Assembly (NCBI RefSeq): GCF_004022705.2
Contig: NZ_RZOY02000006.1
Location: forward strand, 280,943-344,942
Length of the DNA: 64,000 bases
Source of the DNA: Mesorhizobium sp. M2D.F.Ca.ET.226.01.1.1
Lineage (GTDB): Bacteria; Pseudomonadota; Alphaproteobacteria; Rhizobiales; Rhizobiaceae
Reading direction: 5' to 3'
The first letter of the stretch is position 1; each line of letters starts with the position of its first letter. The position numbers and the translations under genes were made by a program. Below, piece after piece: positions 53,381-64,000 of this stretch. Under the pieces are notes generated by a model, which was given only the letters and a program-made list of their open reading frames with translations, was not told where the DNA came from and did not search any database.

Positions 53381-54445
53381 TTACTTCACGTTGACCTTCA
53401 GCTCCTGCCACAGCGCCAGATACTTCTCGCGCTGCTCGTCGGTGACCGGCGCCTGGAACTGGATGCGCTTGGCGACATCGGGGCTGCCCATGACCTTGCG
53501 GTTGAAGGCATCCTCCGGCAGCGCGTCGACAGCCTTGGTGTTGGCCGAAACCGGCGCGCCGACCTTGGTGACCCATTCGACATAGAATTTCGGGTCGATC
53601 ATGTAGTTGATGAAGGCCTCGGCGCCGGCGACGTTCTTGGAACCGACGGGGATCGAGAAGGCGTCGAGCCAGGCGACGGCACCTTCCTGCGGGATGACCA
53701 GCGAGACCGGCAGCTTGAAATGCGTCTTGGCGCGATCGGCCGAGCCGCTCCAATAGGTGCCGATGTCGATCTGATTGGAGGCGACCATCTGGTTCCAGTC
53801 GTTCTCGGAGCTCCAGAAGGTCTTGATCTGCGGCATCAGCGAGGTGAGCTTCGCCTTGACCGCTTCCATATCCTTGATGTCGTTGATGTTCTGCCCCGAA
53901 GCGATCGCGCCGAACTGCACCGCCTCGACGGCGTCGTCGCGGATGATGACGCGGCCTTTATGCGCCGGGTCCCACATTTCGGCGATCGACGTCGGCGGCT
54001 TGTCGAAAGACTTGTCGTTGATGGCGATAGCGGTCAGGCCCCACACCCACGGCACACCATAGACCTTGCCGTCATGGTTCAGCATCGGCGAGCCGGCCTT
54101 GTCCTTGGCGATATCGGCATAGTTGGAAAGCTTCGAGACATCGATCGGCTGGATCAGCTTGCCGGCCATCGCCTGGTCGTTGAAGGCGGCGTTGATCATG
54201 ACGACGTCGTAGAGACCCGGATTGGTGCGGATCTTGGTCAGCATCTCCTGCTCGGAGTTGAAGAAGTCGTTGACCACCTTGAAGCCGGTCGCCTTCTCGA
54301 AATTGGCGACCGCCCACGGCTCGTCGGCGCCATAGCCTTTCCAGTTGAGCACATGCACTTCCTCGGCGGCTTGTGCTGCCAGCGTGAATGCAGAGACAAA
54401 GACGGCGGTCGCCGCCAGGAAAGCGGTCAGTCTGGGCATGCGCAT
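53381..54445 (-). CDS. ABC transporter periplasmic binding protein (PotD-like)
   Basis: 354-residue periplasmic binding protein of the SBP_bac_8/PotD type. Its signal peptide is TAFLAATAVFVSAFTLAAQAA. The mature N-terminus has VHVLNWKGYGADEPWAVANFEKATG, followed by YDVVMINAAFNDQAMAGKLIQP and VYGVPWVWGLTAIAIND. The PotD family binds polyamines, opines and other amines. W in LNWKGYG and the acidic residues of SSENDWNQM could contact a cationic ligand. The exact ligand is unknown. Confidence 0.9.
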   Translation of the reverse strand: MRMPRLTAFLAATAVFVSAFTLAAQAAEEVHVLNWKGYGADEPWAVANFEKATGFKVVNDFFNSEQEMLTKIRTNPGLYDVVMINAAFNDQAMAGKLIQPIDVSKLSNYADIAKDKAGSPMLNHDGKVYGVPWVWGLTAIAINDKSFDKPPTSIAEMWDPAHKGRVIIRDDAVEAVQFGAIASGQNINDIKDMEAVKAKLTSLMPQIKTFWSSENDWNQMVASNQIDIGTYWSGSADRAKTHFKLPVSLVIPQEGAVAWLDAFSIPVGSKNVAGAEAFINYMIDPKFYVEWVTKVGAPVSANTKAVDALPEDAFNRKVMGSPDVAKRIQFQAPVTDEQREKYLALWQELKVNVK

Positions 54446-54484
54446 GTTCTTTTCCTCTCATTGTTTGCCCGGTTGACGGGCTTG

Positions 54485-55459
54485 TTAAGTTGCAGTCGCT
54501 TCCTCCTGGCCAAGCGCGGTCGTCGCTTCGCCGCGCTCAGTCAGGAATTCCTGGATTTCTTGATGGGTCGGCGCCGAGGACCCGCCATGACGGGTGACGG
54601 AAAGGGCTGCGGCGGCGTTGGCGTAACGGGCCGCCTCGCAGGGCGACATACCGTACGAAAGGCCGCTGATGAAGGCGCCGATATGCGTGTCGCCGGCCCC
54701 GTTCGTGTCGACGGCCTCCACCTCGAAACCGGGAACCGCGCGGGTGCCCCCGTCGGCCATGCGCACCAGGCAGCCATGCGCGCCGGCGCGAATGACGACG
54801 CCTTCGGCGCTGGGGCAATGCTCGGCCAGCAACCGAATTGCGACGGTCTGGACGTCGCCGGCACCCGCTATTTCGGCTGCTTCATTGGTGTTGCAGCTCA
54901 GCCAGGTCGTACGCGCCAGCACCCTGTCCAGGATCGGTCGCGGAATATCGGCGATCACCGGTGTCGGATCGAAGACAAAGGGAATGCCGGCCGGCAGCGC
55001 CTCGATCCAGTCGGTGAGCGCATCGCGGCTGCCGGGATAGCTCAGCGTGTAGCCCGAGGTGAAAACCCAATCGCCCGGAAGGACTTGGACCGGCTTCATC
55101 ATGTCCGGCGTGAGCCGGCTCTCGGCGCCCGGCCAGGAGACGAAAGTGCGTTCGGCATCGCCGCTGATCATGGCGACGCAATTGCCGCTGTCCATCAGGG
55201 GCGACGGCGGCGTCAGCGTCTCGATGCCTTCGGCCGCGAAAGCGGCGCGCAGGAACTCTCCGTCCGGCCCGGTGCCGAGATGGCCGCCGAACACCACCTT
55301 CATGCCGGTGCGGCTTGCCGAGACCATCATGTTGAAGCCGCCGCCGGCGACGCGGGCATAGCTCGTCGCGGTCTTTTCTGAGCCGGCCGCCGGCAAGGCA
55401 TCAATGCGGTAGACGTAATCCACCACCGCGCTGCCGACATGGACGAGGCGCCCGCTCAT
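54485..55459 (-). CDS. PfkB-family sugar/nucleoside kinase
   Basis: 324-residue kinase of the ribokinase/PfkB family. It has GGGFNMMVSASRTGMKVVFGGHLGTGPDGEFL near the N-terminus, SCNTNEAAEIAGAG, and the C-terminal anion-hole signature DTNGAGDTHIGAFISGL with the catalytic Asp. Its ATG overlaps the stop of the ADP-ribosylglycohydrolase gene by 4 bases. A kinase beside a glycohydrolase suggests phosphorylation of a sugar released by cleavage of a glycoside. The E. coli YegV kinase sits beside the YegU glycohydrolase in the same way. Confidence 0.9.
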   Translation of the reverse strand: MSGRLVHVGSAVVDYVYRIDALPAAGSEKTATSYARVAGGGFNMMVSASRTGMKVVFGGHLGTGPDGEFLRAAFAAEGIETLTPPSPLMDSGNCVAMISGDAERTFVSWPGAESRLTPDMMKPVQVLPGDWVFTSGYTLSYPGSRDALTDWIEALPAGIPFVFDPTPVIADIPRPILDRVLARTTWLSCNTNEAAEIAGAGDVQTVAIRLLAEHCPSAEGVVIRAGAHGCLVRMADGGTRAVPGFEVEAVDTNGAGDTHIGAFISGLSYGMSPCEAARYANAAAALSVTRHGGSSAPTHQEIQEFLTERGEATTALGQEEATAT

Positions 55460-56490
55460 GCGGCGTCCTCCTTGCCTGGCCCGGCCTTGGAGCCGCGTGC
55501 CGCGACCAGATCCGCAGCCAGCGCGCGGACCTCCGCGATGTCGATGCCTTTCAGCTCGGCGATGCGGTCCTGCGGCAGCTTCGACAGGCCGGCGCAGGCA
55601 CCCGCCATGCCGGCGGCAATCGCCCCGATCGTGTCGGTGTCGCCACCGAGATTGGCGGCGATCACGGCAGCCCGCCATGGATCGCCTTGCGCGACCTCCA
55701 GCACCGCGAAGGCCGCCGGCACCGATTCCTGGCTGGCGACGCCGGTGCCAATCAGGTCGACGATCAGCTTGATCGCTTCCTTTTCCGCCTTGCCGTGGAC
55801 AAGCTCCTGCGCCCAGAGGATGCGCGCGGCAATGTCGCCGCCGGTGACCCAATGGCCGACCGTGGCACCCAGTCGCGCCGCTGCTGCCGCGTGGCCGGAA
55901 GCGGCGCGCCAGTCGCCACCCGAGACACCGCGGCTGACTGCGGCGGCGACCGCCGCAGCGGAGGCAATAGCGATAGATGTGTTGTGCGTGGCCCGGCAGG
56001 TTTCCGCCACCTTGGCGACCAGTGCGTCAAGCGGCTCCGGCGGCATCATGATGCCGGCCGGCCCGACGCGCATCGCCGCGCCATTGGTGTCGCCGCCGCG
56101 CCCAGCCTCTTCAGGCGGCGTGCCGCTGTTGATGGCGTCGATGGCGCGCTTGGTCGACGGCCCAAGCAGGTCATAGCTGTCGCGCGCCTTGACGTCGCGC
56201 TCCCAATCCAAAAGCGCGTTGACCCAGCGCGCATGGTCGAAGCGATCGCCGGACTCGACGAGGATGCGGCCAAGCAGCAACGCCTGCTCGGTGTCGTCGG
56301 TGATCGCGCCAGCCGGCAGCCCTTTCGACACCGGATGGTCTTCGGAAGGGGCGACGAAACCCTCGACATGGCCGTAGAGCCCGGCGATGCGGGCCGGCGA
56401 CAGAAGCTGCGTCGGCATGCCCAGCGCATCGCCCAACGCCCCGCCGATCAGCGCGCCCATTGCCCGATCCATCGAGGCAGCGTCTGCCAT
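55456..56490 (-). CDS. ADP-ribosylglycohydrolase family protein
   Basis: 344-residue enzyme of the DraG/ARH family. The dinuclear metal motifs are GALIGGALGDALGMP near the N-terminus, AITDDTEQAL and the C-terminal LGGDTDTIGAIAAGMAGA. Family members hydrolyse N- or O-glycosidic bonds to ribose-like sugars. In this catabolic operon the likely substrate is a small glycoside, not an ADP-ribosylated protein. The start at 56490 lies 2 bases after the GntR gene stop and lacks a strong Shine-Dalgarno, so its translation is probably coupled to gntR. Confidence 0.9.
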   Translation of the reverse strand: MADAASMDRAMGALIGGALGDALGMPTQLLSPARIAGLYGHVEGFVAPSEDHPVSKGLPAGAITDDTEQALLLGRILVESGDRFDHARWVNALLDWERDVKARDSYDLLGPSTKRAIDAINSGTPPEEAGRGGDTNGAAMRVGPAGIMMPPEPLDALVAKVAETCRATHNTSIAIASAAAVAAAVSRGVSGGDWRAASGHAAAAARLGATVGHWVTGGDIAARILWAQELVHGKAEKEAIKLIVDLIGTGVASQESVPAAFAVLEVAQGDPWRAAVIAANLGGDTDTIGAIAAGMAGACAGLSKLPQDRIAELKGIDIAEVRALAADLVAARGSKAGPGKEDAA

Positions 56491-56492
56491 GC

Positions 56493-57218
56493 TTAGAACT
56501 CCAGGTGTAGCGCGAAATGCGCGGGATTGAGCAGGCTGGTGACGAATTCGATGGCGCGTCCGTCGGCGGCGCGCGTCAAGCGGCGTGTGCGCAGGAACGG
56601 CGTGCCGGGCGCGCAGGCGAGGATCGTGGCGTCGGCCGCGCTCAGCATCTCGATGTCGACCCATTCCTCGCCGTGATCGGGCACGAGCCCTGCCCCGCGC
56701 AGCGTCTGGTGGAGCGTGCCTTCGCGCAGGCCGCGCAAGGGAATGTCTTCCAGCTCGGGCGACAGCGGCAGGCGGCTGCGCTCGATCGAGATGGCGTGGC
56801 CGTCATCGGCATTGGTGCGGGCGCGGTCGACGGCGATAAAGGACGAACTCTCCACCCCGAGCCTTGCCGCCAGTTCCGCGTCCTCGATGATCTCCAGCCG
56901 CAATGTGCGGGTCTCGGCATTGGCGCCCGCATTGGCCAGCGCGCGCGACCAGCCGATCGCATCGTCGACCGGCATGCCGTCGAAGGTCACGAACGAGCCG
57001 ATGCCAACCTTGGTGGTGATCAGCCCCCGGCTCGACAGTTCTTCGAGCCCTTTGCGGACCGTATTGCGGCTGACGGAGAAGCGCTGGACGAGCTCGTTCT
57101 CGCTCTGCAGGCGGTCGCCGAAGCCGAGCAGGCCGGAGCGTATCTCATGCTCCAGAACCGTCGCGATCTGCTCGGGCTTGCCCGTGCCGGGAGTAAGCTG
57201 CATCGCGCGACGGGCCAT
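56493..57218 (-). CDS. GntR/HutC-family regulator with UTRA domain
   Basis: 241-residue transcription factor. The winged helix has IRSGLLGFGDRLQSENELVQRF, SVSRNTVRKGLEELSSRGLI and the wing TKVGIGSFV. The C-terminal UTRA ligand domain has DGHAISIERSRLPLS and the typical FLRTRRLTRAADGRAIEFVTSLL. First gene of the 12-gene operon, it probably represses its own promoter through the repeats at 57226-57258. The UTRA ligand is probably the imported compound or its breakdown product. Confidence 0.92.
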   Translation of the reverse strand: MARRAMQLTPGTGKPEQIATVLEHEIRSGLLGFGDRLQSENELVQRFSVSRNTVRKGLEELSSRGLITTKVGIGSFVTFDGMPVDDAIGWSRALANAGANAETRTLRLEIIEDAELAARLGVESSSFIAVDRARTNADDGHAISIERSRLPLSPELEDIPLRGLREGTLHQTLRGAGLVPDHGEEWVDIEMLSAADATILACAPGTPFLRTRRLTRAADGRAIEFVTSLLNPAHFALHLEF

Positions 57219-57225
57219 ATCGATA

Positions 57226-57258
57226 CCTGTTCAATGAACCTGTATAATCCTGTTCAAT
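57226..57258. promoter_or_regulatory. Repeated operator-like motif before the GntR-led operon
   Basis: CCTGTTCAAT occurs at 57226-57235 and again at 57249-57258 (23-base spacing), with another CCTGT at 57239-57243. The first copy forms the perfect palindrome GTTCAATGAAC (57229-57239). The cluster starts 8 bases upstream of the GntR start codon, where a bound repressor would block transcription or translation. Confidence 0.55.
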
Positions 57259-57335
57259 AATAGAAAAAAGAGATAGAGTCAACGAGTTCGTACCGAGCGG
57301 CGTTAGCGGGCTCCTGACGCCAAATTTCAAACGTT

Positions 57336-57519
57336 GGCGCCGCCCCTCACCTGCCTGCCGGCATCCTCTCCCCGTATACTGACGGGGAGAGGGACGCTCT
57401 CATCAGCGGTTTCGCCAATCGCCAACGTTGCAGGACCAGGTGCCGGCGTCGCGGGCAGCCCCCTTCTCCCCGTCACTATACGGGGAGAAGTGCCGGCAGG
57501 GCGATGAGGGGCAGCGCCG
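57336..57519. repeat. Long inverted-repeat intergenic element (family B, full copy)
   Basis: Left arm GGCGCCGCCCCTCACCTGCC and right arm ending AGGGCGATGAGGGGCAGCGCC pair across about 184 bp. Inner hairpins are CTCCCCGTATACTGACGGGGAG and CTCCCCGTCACTATACGGGGAG. The element occupies half of the 375-base gap between the two divergently placed regulons; the right half recurs at 9166-9265. Apart from the operator cluster at 57226-57258, I see nothing else in this gap. Confidence 0.85.
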
Positions 57520-57593
57520 ACTTTAGCGATTGGCGGCAGATTGGACGCTGAGATGGTTACCTGCGACACACGTGGGCGAGACGTTGCAGAGGA

Positions 57594-58376
57594 TCAAACA
57601 AAGAAGAACTCCTCAACCCGCTGCTTGGCCTTGCGCAACACCGGCAGTATCTCGCGTTCCATCGCTTGAACCGAGAAGCGCGCCGATTGCGTCGAGACGT
57701 TGATGGCTGCAACGGTGCGGCCGGAGCGATCGACGATCGGCACCGCGATCGAGCGCAGGCCGAGTTCCAGTTCCTCGTCGACGATGGCGAAGCCGTTCGC
57801 CCTCGCCTTGTCGATGGCCTTGCCGAGCGCGGCGCGGCTGGTGATCGTCTTCGGCGTTCGCCGCTCAATCGCGACTTCAGCAAGGAAGGTTTTCAACTCA
57901 TCCGCCCCCGAACCGGAAAGCAGCACCCGCCCCATTGAGGTGCAATAGGCCGGCAGTCTCGTGCCGACGTCAAGCGCCACGCTCAGGATGCGGCGCCCTG
58001 GAATGCGCGCGACATAGACGACGTCCTCGCCCGACAGCACGGCCGCATTGCAGGCTTCGTCGAATTTGCCGGCCACCTCGCGCATGACCGGCGCAGCGAA
58101 GGTCCAGAGCGACGCACCGCCAAGCCAGGTCCGCGCAACCGTCAAAAGGCGCGGCGACAGCGAGAACAGCCGGCCGGACTGCGTCGCATAGCCCGTGGCG
58201 ACCAATGTCAGCAGAAAACGGCGCGCACCGGCGCGGGTCAGCCCGGCTTCCTCAGCCATTTCGGTCAAGGTCATGCCTTCCGGATGGCGCGCGAGAATTT
58301 CCATCACCGCCAGGCCGCGCTGCAGCGATCCGACATGGTCGCGCGAACCAGTCTCATCGTCCGCCACCGCTTCCAT
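57594..58376 (-). CDS. pcaR: IclR-family regulator of the beta-ketoadipate pathway (PcaR)
   Basis: 260-residue IclR regulator. The N-terminal winged helix has SLQRGLAVMEILARHPEGMTL and EEAGLTRAGARRFLLTLVATGY; the ligand-binding part has LPAYCTSMGRVLLSG and SIAVPIVDRSGRTVAAINVS, matching the PcaR/PcaU/PobR subgroup. It is divergent from pcaI, as in other Rhizobiales and Pseudomonas. The ATG at 58376 has GGGAG upstream and is preferred over a TTG at 58391. PcaR normally activates pca genes in response to beta-ketoadipate. Confidence 0.9.
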   Translation of the reverse strand: MEAVADDETGSRDHVGSLQRGLAVMEILARHPEGMTLTEMAEEAGLTRAGARRFLLTLVATGYATQSGRLFSLSPRLLTVARTWLGGASLWTFAAPVMREVAGKFDEACNAAVLSGEDVVYVARIPGRRILSVALDVGTRLPAYCTSMGRVLLSGSGADELKTFLAEVAIERRTPKTITSRAALGKAIDKARANGFAIVDEELELGLRSIAVPIVDRSGRTVAAINVSTQSARFSVQAMEREILPVLRKAKQRVEEFFFV

Positions 58377-58412
58377 GACGTTGACTCCCAATTCGCGTCA
58401 GATTAGAAAGTA

Positions 58413-58442
58413 TCGCATATCAAACATCTGTTCTCAATGCGA
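58413..58442. promoter_or_regulatory. Inverted repeat in the pcaR-pcaI promoter region
   Basis: TCGCAT (58413-58418) and ATGCGA (58437-58442) are inverted with 18 bases between them, in the 93-base divergent gap. The spacing puts both halves on the same face of the DNA. It is a candidate PcaR binding site, but the arms are short. Confidence 0.35.
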
Positions 58443-58469
58443 ACTTTTTCTGATTTGTCGGAGGGGAAA

Positions 58470-59327
58470 ATGGTGAAGTTTCTGCCGCTGAAGGAAGCCG
58501 TCGCGGAGAACCTGCACGATGGCGACACGGTGGCCTTCGAAGGCTTCACCCATCTGATCCCGACCGCCGCCGCGCATGAGGCGATCCGCCAGGGCTTTCG
58601 CGACCTGACGCTGATCCGCATGACGCCCGACCTGATCTACGACCAGATGATCGGCATGGGCATGGCGAAGAAGATAGTCTTCTCCTATGTCGGCAATCCG
58701 GGCGTCGGCCTGCTCAGGCGCGCCCGCGACGCCATCGAGAACGGCTTTCCACGCACCATCGAGGTCGAGGAGCACAGCCACGCCGGCATGGCCAACGCTT
58801 ATGAGGCGGGCGCCGCCGGCCTGCCCTGCGCGGTGTTCCGCGGCTACCGCGGCGCCGGCCTCGCTTCCGTCAATCCCAACATCAAATCCATCACTTGCCC
58901 GTTCACCGGCGAGGTGCTGGCCGCTGTTCCCGCGATCCAGCCGGACGTCACCTTCATCCACGCGCAGAAGGCGGACCGGAAAGGCAATGTGCTGGTCGAG
59001 GGCATCATCGGTATCCAGAAGGAGGCCGTTCTTGCCGCAAAGCGCGCCGTCGTGACGGTGGAGGAAGTGGTCGACAATTTCGACGACCTGCACCCCAACC
59101 TCACCGTGCTGCCAAGCTGGACGATCGCGGCGATTTCGGTGGTCCCTGGCGGTTCGCACCCCTCCTACACGCATGGCTACTACGAGCGCGACAACGCCGC
59201 CTATCTCGAATGGGACGAGATCGCCGCCGACCGCGACCGTTTCCAGGCGTGGATGCAGAAGAACGTCATCGAAAGCCGCGCCGACGACTTTGCCGGCCGC
59301 GTCGAGCATTTGAGGAAGGCCGCATGA
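58470..59327 (+). CDS. pcaI: 3-oxoadipate CoA-transferase subunit A
   Basis: Alpha subunit of the enzyme that moves CoA from succinyl-CoA to 3-oxoadipate; 285 residues, of the CoA-transferase family I. Family motifs are DTVAFEGFTHLIPTAAAHEAIRQG, FSYVGNPGVGLLRRAR and KADRKGNVLVEGIIGIQKEAVLAAKRAVVTVEEVVD. GGAGGGG precedes the ATG at 58470; 11 upstream codons in frame are not part of the family. Its stop overlaps the pcaJ start (ATGA), giving equal subunits. Confidence 0.95.
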   Translation: MVKFLPLKEAVAENLHDGDTVAFEGFTHLIPTAAAHEAIRQGFRDLTLIRMTPDLIYDQMIGMGMAKKIVFSYVGNPGVGLLRRARDAIENGFPRTIEVEEHSHAGMANAYEAGAAGLPCAVFRGYRGAGLASVNPNIKSITCPFTGEVLAAVPAIQPDVTFIHAQKADRKGNVLVEGIIGIQKEAVLAAKRAVVTVEEVVDNFDDLHPNLTVLPSWTIAAISVVPGGSHPSYTHGYYERDNAAYLEWDEIAADRDRFQAWMQKNVIESRADDFAGRVEHLRKAA

Positions 59328-60118
59328 GCGAACTCGGTTTTACCCCCAACGAGATGATGACGATCGCTGCCAGCCGCGCCTTGAAAAGCGACGATGTCTG
59401 CTTCGTCGGCATCGGCGCGCCGTCGGCTGCCTGCAACGTCGCGCGGCTGACGCACGCGCCCGACATCACGCTGATCTATGAGAGCGGAACCATCGGCACC
59501 GCGCCCGACGTGCTGCCGCTGTCGATCGGCGACGGCGAGTTGTGCGAGACGGCGGTTACCACCGTCGCCGTGCCGGAGATGTTCCGCTACTGGCTGCAGG
59601 GCGGCCGTATCTCGATCGGCTTCCTGGGTGCCGCCGAGCTCGACAAGTTCGGCAACATCAACACCACCGTCATCGGCGACTATGCGCATCCCAAGACCCG
59701 CCTGCCCGGCGGCGGCGGCGCGCCGGAGATCGCCACCTCGTCGAGGCAGGTCTACATCACCATGGCGCAGTCGAAGCGCGGCATGGTCGAGAAGATCGAC
59801 TTCTTCACCTCCTTTGGCCATGGCGACGGCGGCGATCATCGCCAGCGGCTTGGCATCGATACCGCCGGACCGACGCTTTTGATCACCGACCTCGCCATCT
59901 GGAAGCCGGACCCGGTGACCAAGGAATTCACCGTCGTGTCGCTGCATCCGGGCGTCACGCGCGAGCAGGTGCAGGAGACTTGTGGCTGGGTCGTAAAATT
60001 CGCCGAGGCCCTTGACGAGACGCCGGCGCCGACGGAACTCGAGCTGAAGACATTGCGCGACCTGCACGCCCGCACCAAGGCGGCGCATCAAGGAACCGCG
60101 AAAGGGAAAGCTGCCTAG
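59324..60118 (+). CDS. pcaJ: 3-oxoadipate CoA-transferase subunit B
   Basis: Beta subunit of 3-oxoadipate CoA-transferase, 264 residues. The catalytic glutamate lies in LIYESGTIG. GFLGAAELDKFGNINTTVIG and LPGGGGAPEIATSSRQ are typical of the subunit. It starts 4 bases inside pcaI and ends immediately before pcaF, so pcaIJF form a tight operon. Confidence 0.95.
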   Translation: MSELGFTPNEMMTIAASRALKSDDVCFVGIGAPSAACNVARLTHAPDITLIYESGTIGTAPDVLPLSIGDGELCETAVTTVAVPEMFRYWLQGGRISIGFLGAAELDKFGNINTTVIGDYAHPKTRLPGGGGAPEIATSSRQVYITMAQSKRGMVEKIDFFTSFGHGDGGDHRQRLGIDTAGPTLLITDLAIWKPDPVTKEFTVVSLHPGVTREQVQETCGWVVKFAEALDETPAPTELELKTLRDLHARTKAAHQGTAKGKAA

Positions 60119-61324
<1,206 letters not shown>

Positions 61325-61337
61325 CCGGTCAGGCTAA

Positions 61338-63562
<2,225 letters not shown>

Positions 63563-63573
63563 ATTGCTTGCGG

Positions 63574-64000
63574 TCAGCTGTCGAAGAAGACCGTCTCCTT
63601 TTCGCCCTGCAAATGGACATCGAAGACGTAAACGTCGCCCTGGCGCTCGGCGATCAGCGTCGGCACTCGCAAGCGATGTTCGATGCGGGCAAGGATCGGA
63701 TCCTCGGCATTGGCCTTTTCCTCGTCCGAAAAATAAAGCCGGGTGTGCAGGCCGATATTGATGCCGCGCGCCACGATCCACAGCGTGATATGCGGCGCCA
63801 TCAGCCGCCCGTCGCGGAACGGCACGCGGCCGGGCTTGATCGTGCGGAACTGGCAGACGCCAGTTTCCATGTCGGTCGGCTGCCGGCCCCATCCCTGGAA
63901 GTTGGGATCGGCGGCGCCGCGCAATTCGGCCGGCGAGTTGTAGAGCCCGCTGGCATCCGCCTGCCAGATCTCGAGCAGCGCATCCTTCAGCGGCGTGCCG
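63574..64000 (-). CDS. pcaG: Protocatechuate 3,4-dioxygenase alpha subunit (5' part missing)
   Basis: Alpha subunit of the ring-cleaving dioxygenase; the last 141 residues are visible and the start lies past the right edge. Typical sequence is LLEIWQADASGLYNSP, then NFQGWGRQPTDMETGVCQFRTIKPG, APHITLWIVARGINIGLHTRLYF and the C-terminal GEKETVFFDS. The catalytic iron ligands are on the beta subunit (PcaH), presumably encoded just outside the window. It is followed by pcaB and pobA. Confidence 0.94.
   Translation of the reverse strand, partial: GTPLKDALLEIWQADASGLYNSPAELRGAADPNFQGWGRQPTDMETGVCQFRTIKPGRVPFRDGRLMAPHITLWIVARGINIGLHTRLYFSDEEKANAEDPILARIEHRLRVPTLIAERQGDVYVFDVHLQGEKETVFFDS

Overview
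The window is a high-GC chromosomal stretch from an alphaproteobacterium of the Rhizobiales, most probably Mesorhizobium or a close relative. The clues are gene content (tamAB, alpha-2-macroglobulin plus pbpC, a DUF3175 protein, many CUT2 sugar ABC transporters, the beta-ketoadipate pathway arranged pcaR/pcaIJF and pobA-pcaB-pcaG) and the long palindromic intergenic elements typical of rhizobia. The genus is an inference from gene content; no rRNA or tRNA gene is present. Both ends cut genes: tamB on the left, pcaG on the right.

Layout. 1-3.4 kb: tamB and tamA (minus), outer-membrane assembly. 3.7-12.3 kb: alpha-2-macroglobulin, pbpC and a D-Ala-D-Ala dipeptidase (plus), a periplasmic defence and peptidoglycan set. 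12.5-18.4 kb: sulfate ABC transporter with a binding protein at each end (sbp, cysT, cysW, cysA, second sbp) and an Rrf2 regulator. 18.5-19.7 kb: an acyltransferase-like protein without the usual catalytic His. 19.7-26.3 kb (minus): gluconokinase, a CUT2 ABC transporter and a LacI-type regulator with a perfect 16-bp operator, probably gluconate uptake. 26.4-28.1 kb: an MFS transporter and a DUF3175 protein. 28.3-35.5 kb: an FCD-type GntR regulator, an epimerase, a 3-hydroxyisobutyrate-dehydrogenase-like enzyme, a second CUT2 transporter and an AraC regulator; three matching operator-like sites tie the set together.

35.6-42.9 kb (plus): a molybdenum hydroxylase operon of the xanthine dehydrogenase/CO dehydrogenase superfamily, with its large subunit split into two genes and with CoxG-, CoxD- and CoxE-like partners and an amidohydrolase. 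42.9-43.6 kb: a repeat element and a graveyard of gene remnants. 43.6-46.1 kb (plus): an ornithine-cyclodeaminase-family protein overlapping a histidine/phenylalanine ammonia-lyase homologue that lacks the serine needed to make the MIO cofactor.

46.2-57.2 kb (minus): twelve closely packed genes that look like one operon: GntR regulator, ADP-ribosylglycohydrolase, PfkB kinase, spermidine/putrescine-type ABC transporter (four genes), Gfo/Idh/MocA dehydrogenase, TIM-barrel isomerase, MocD-like membrane oxygenase, MocE-like Rieske ferredoxin, and a PanB-fold protein that has lost the metal-binding residues of PanB. With the convergent lyase pair this is the best candidate here for an undescribed catabolic system, probably for an amine-bearing or glycosidic compound. 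57.6-64 kb: pcaR, pcaIJF, pobA, pcaB and pcaG for 4-hydroxybenzoate and protocatechuate.

Long inverted-repeat elements of roughly 100-190 bp sit at six gene junctions. Three of them appear to supply translation signals to the downstream gene.
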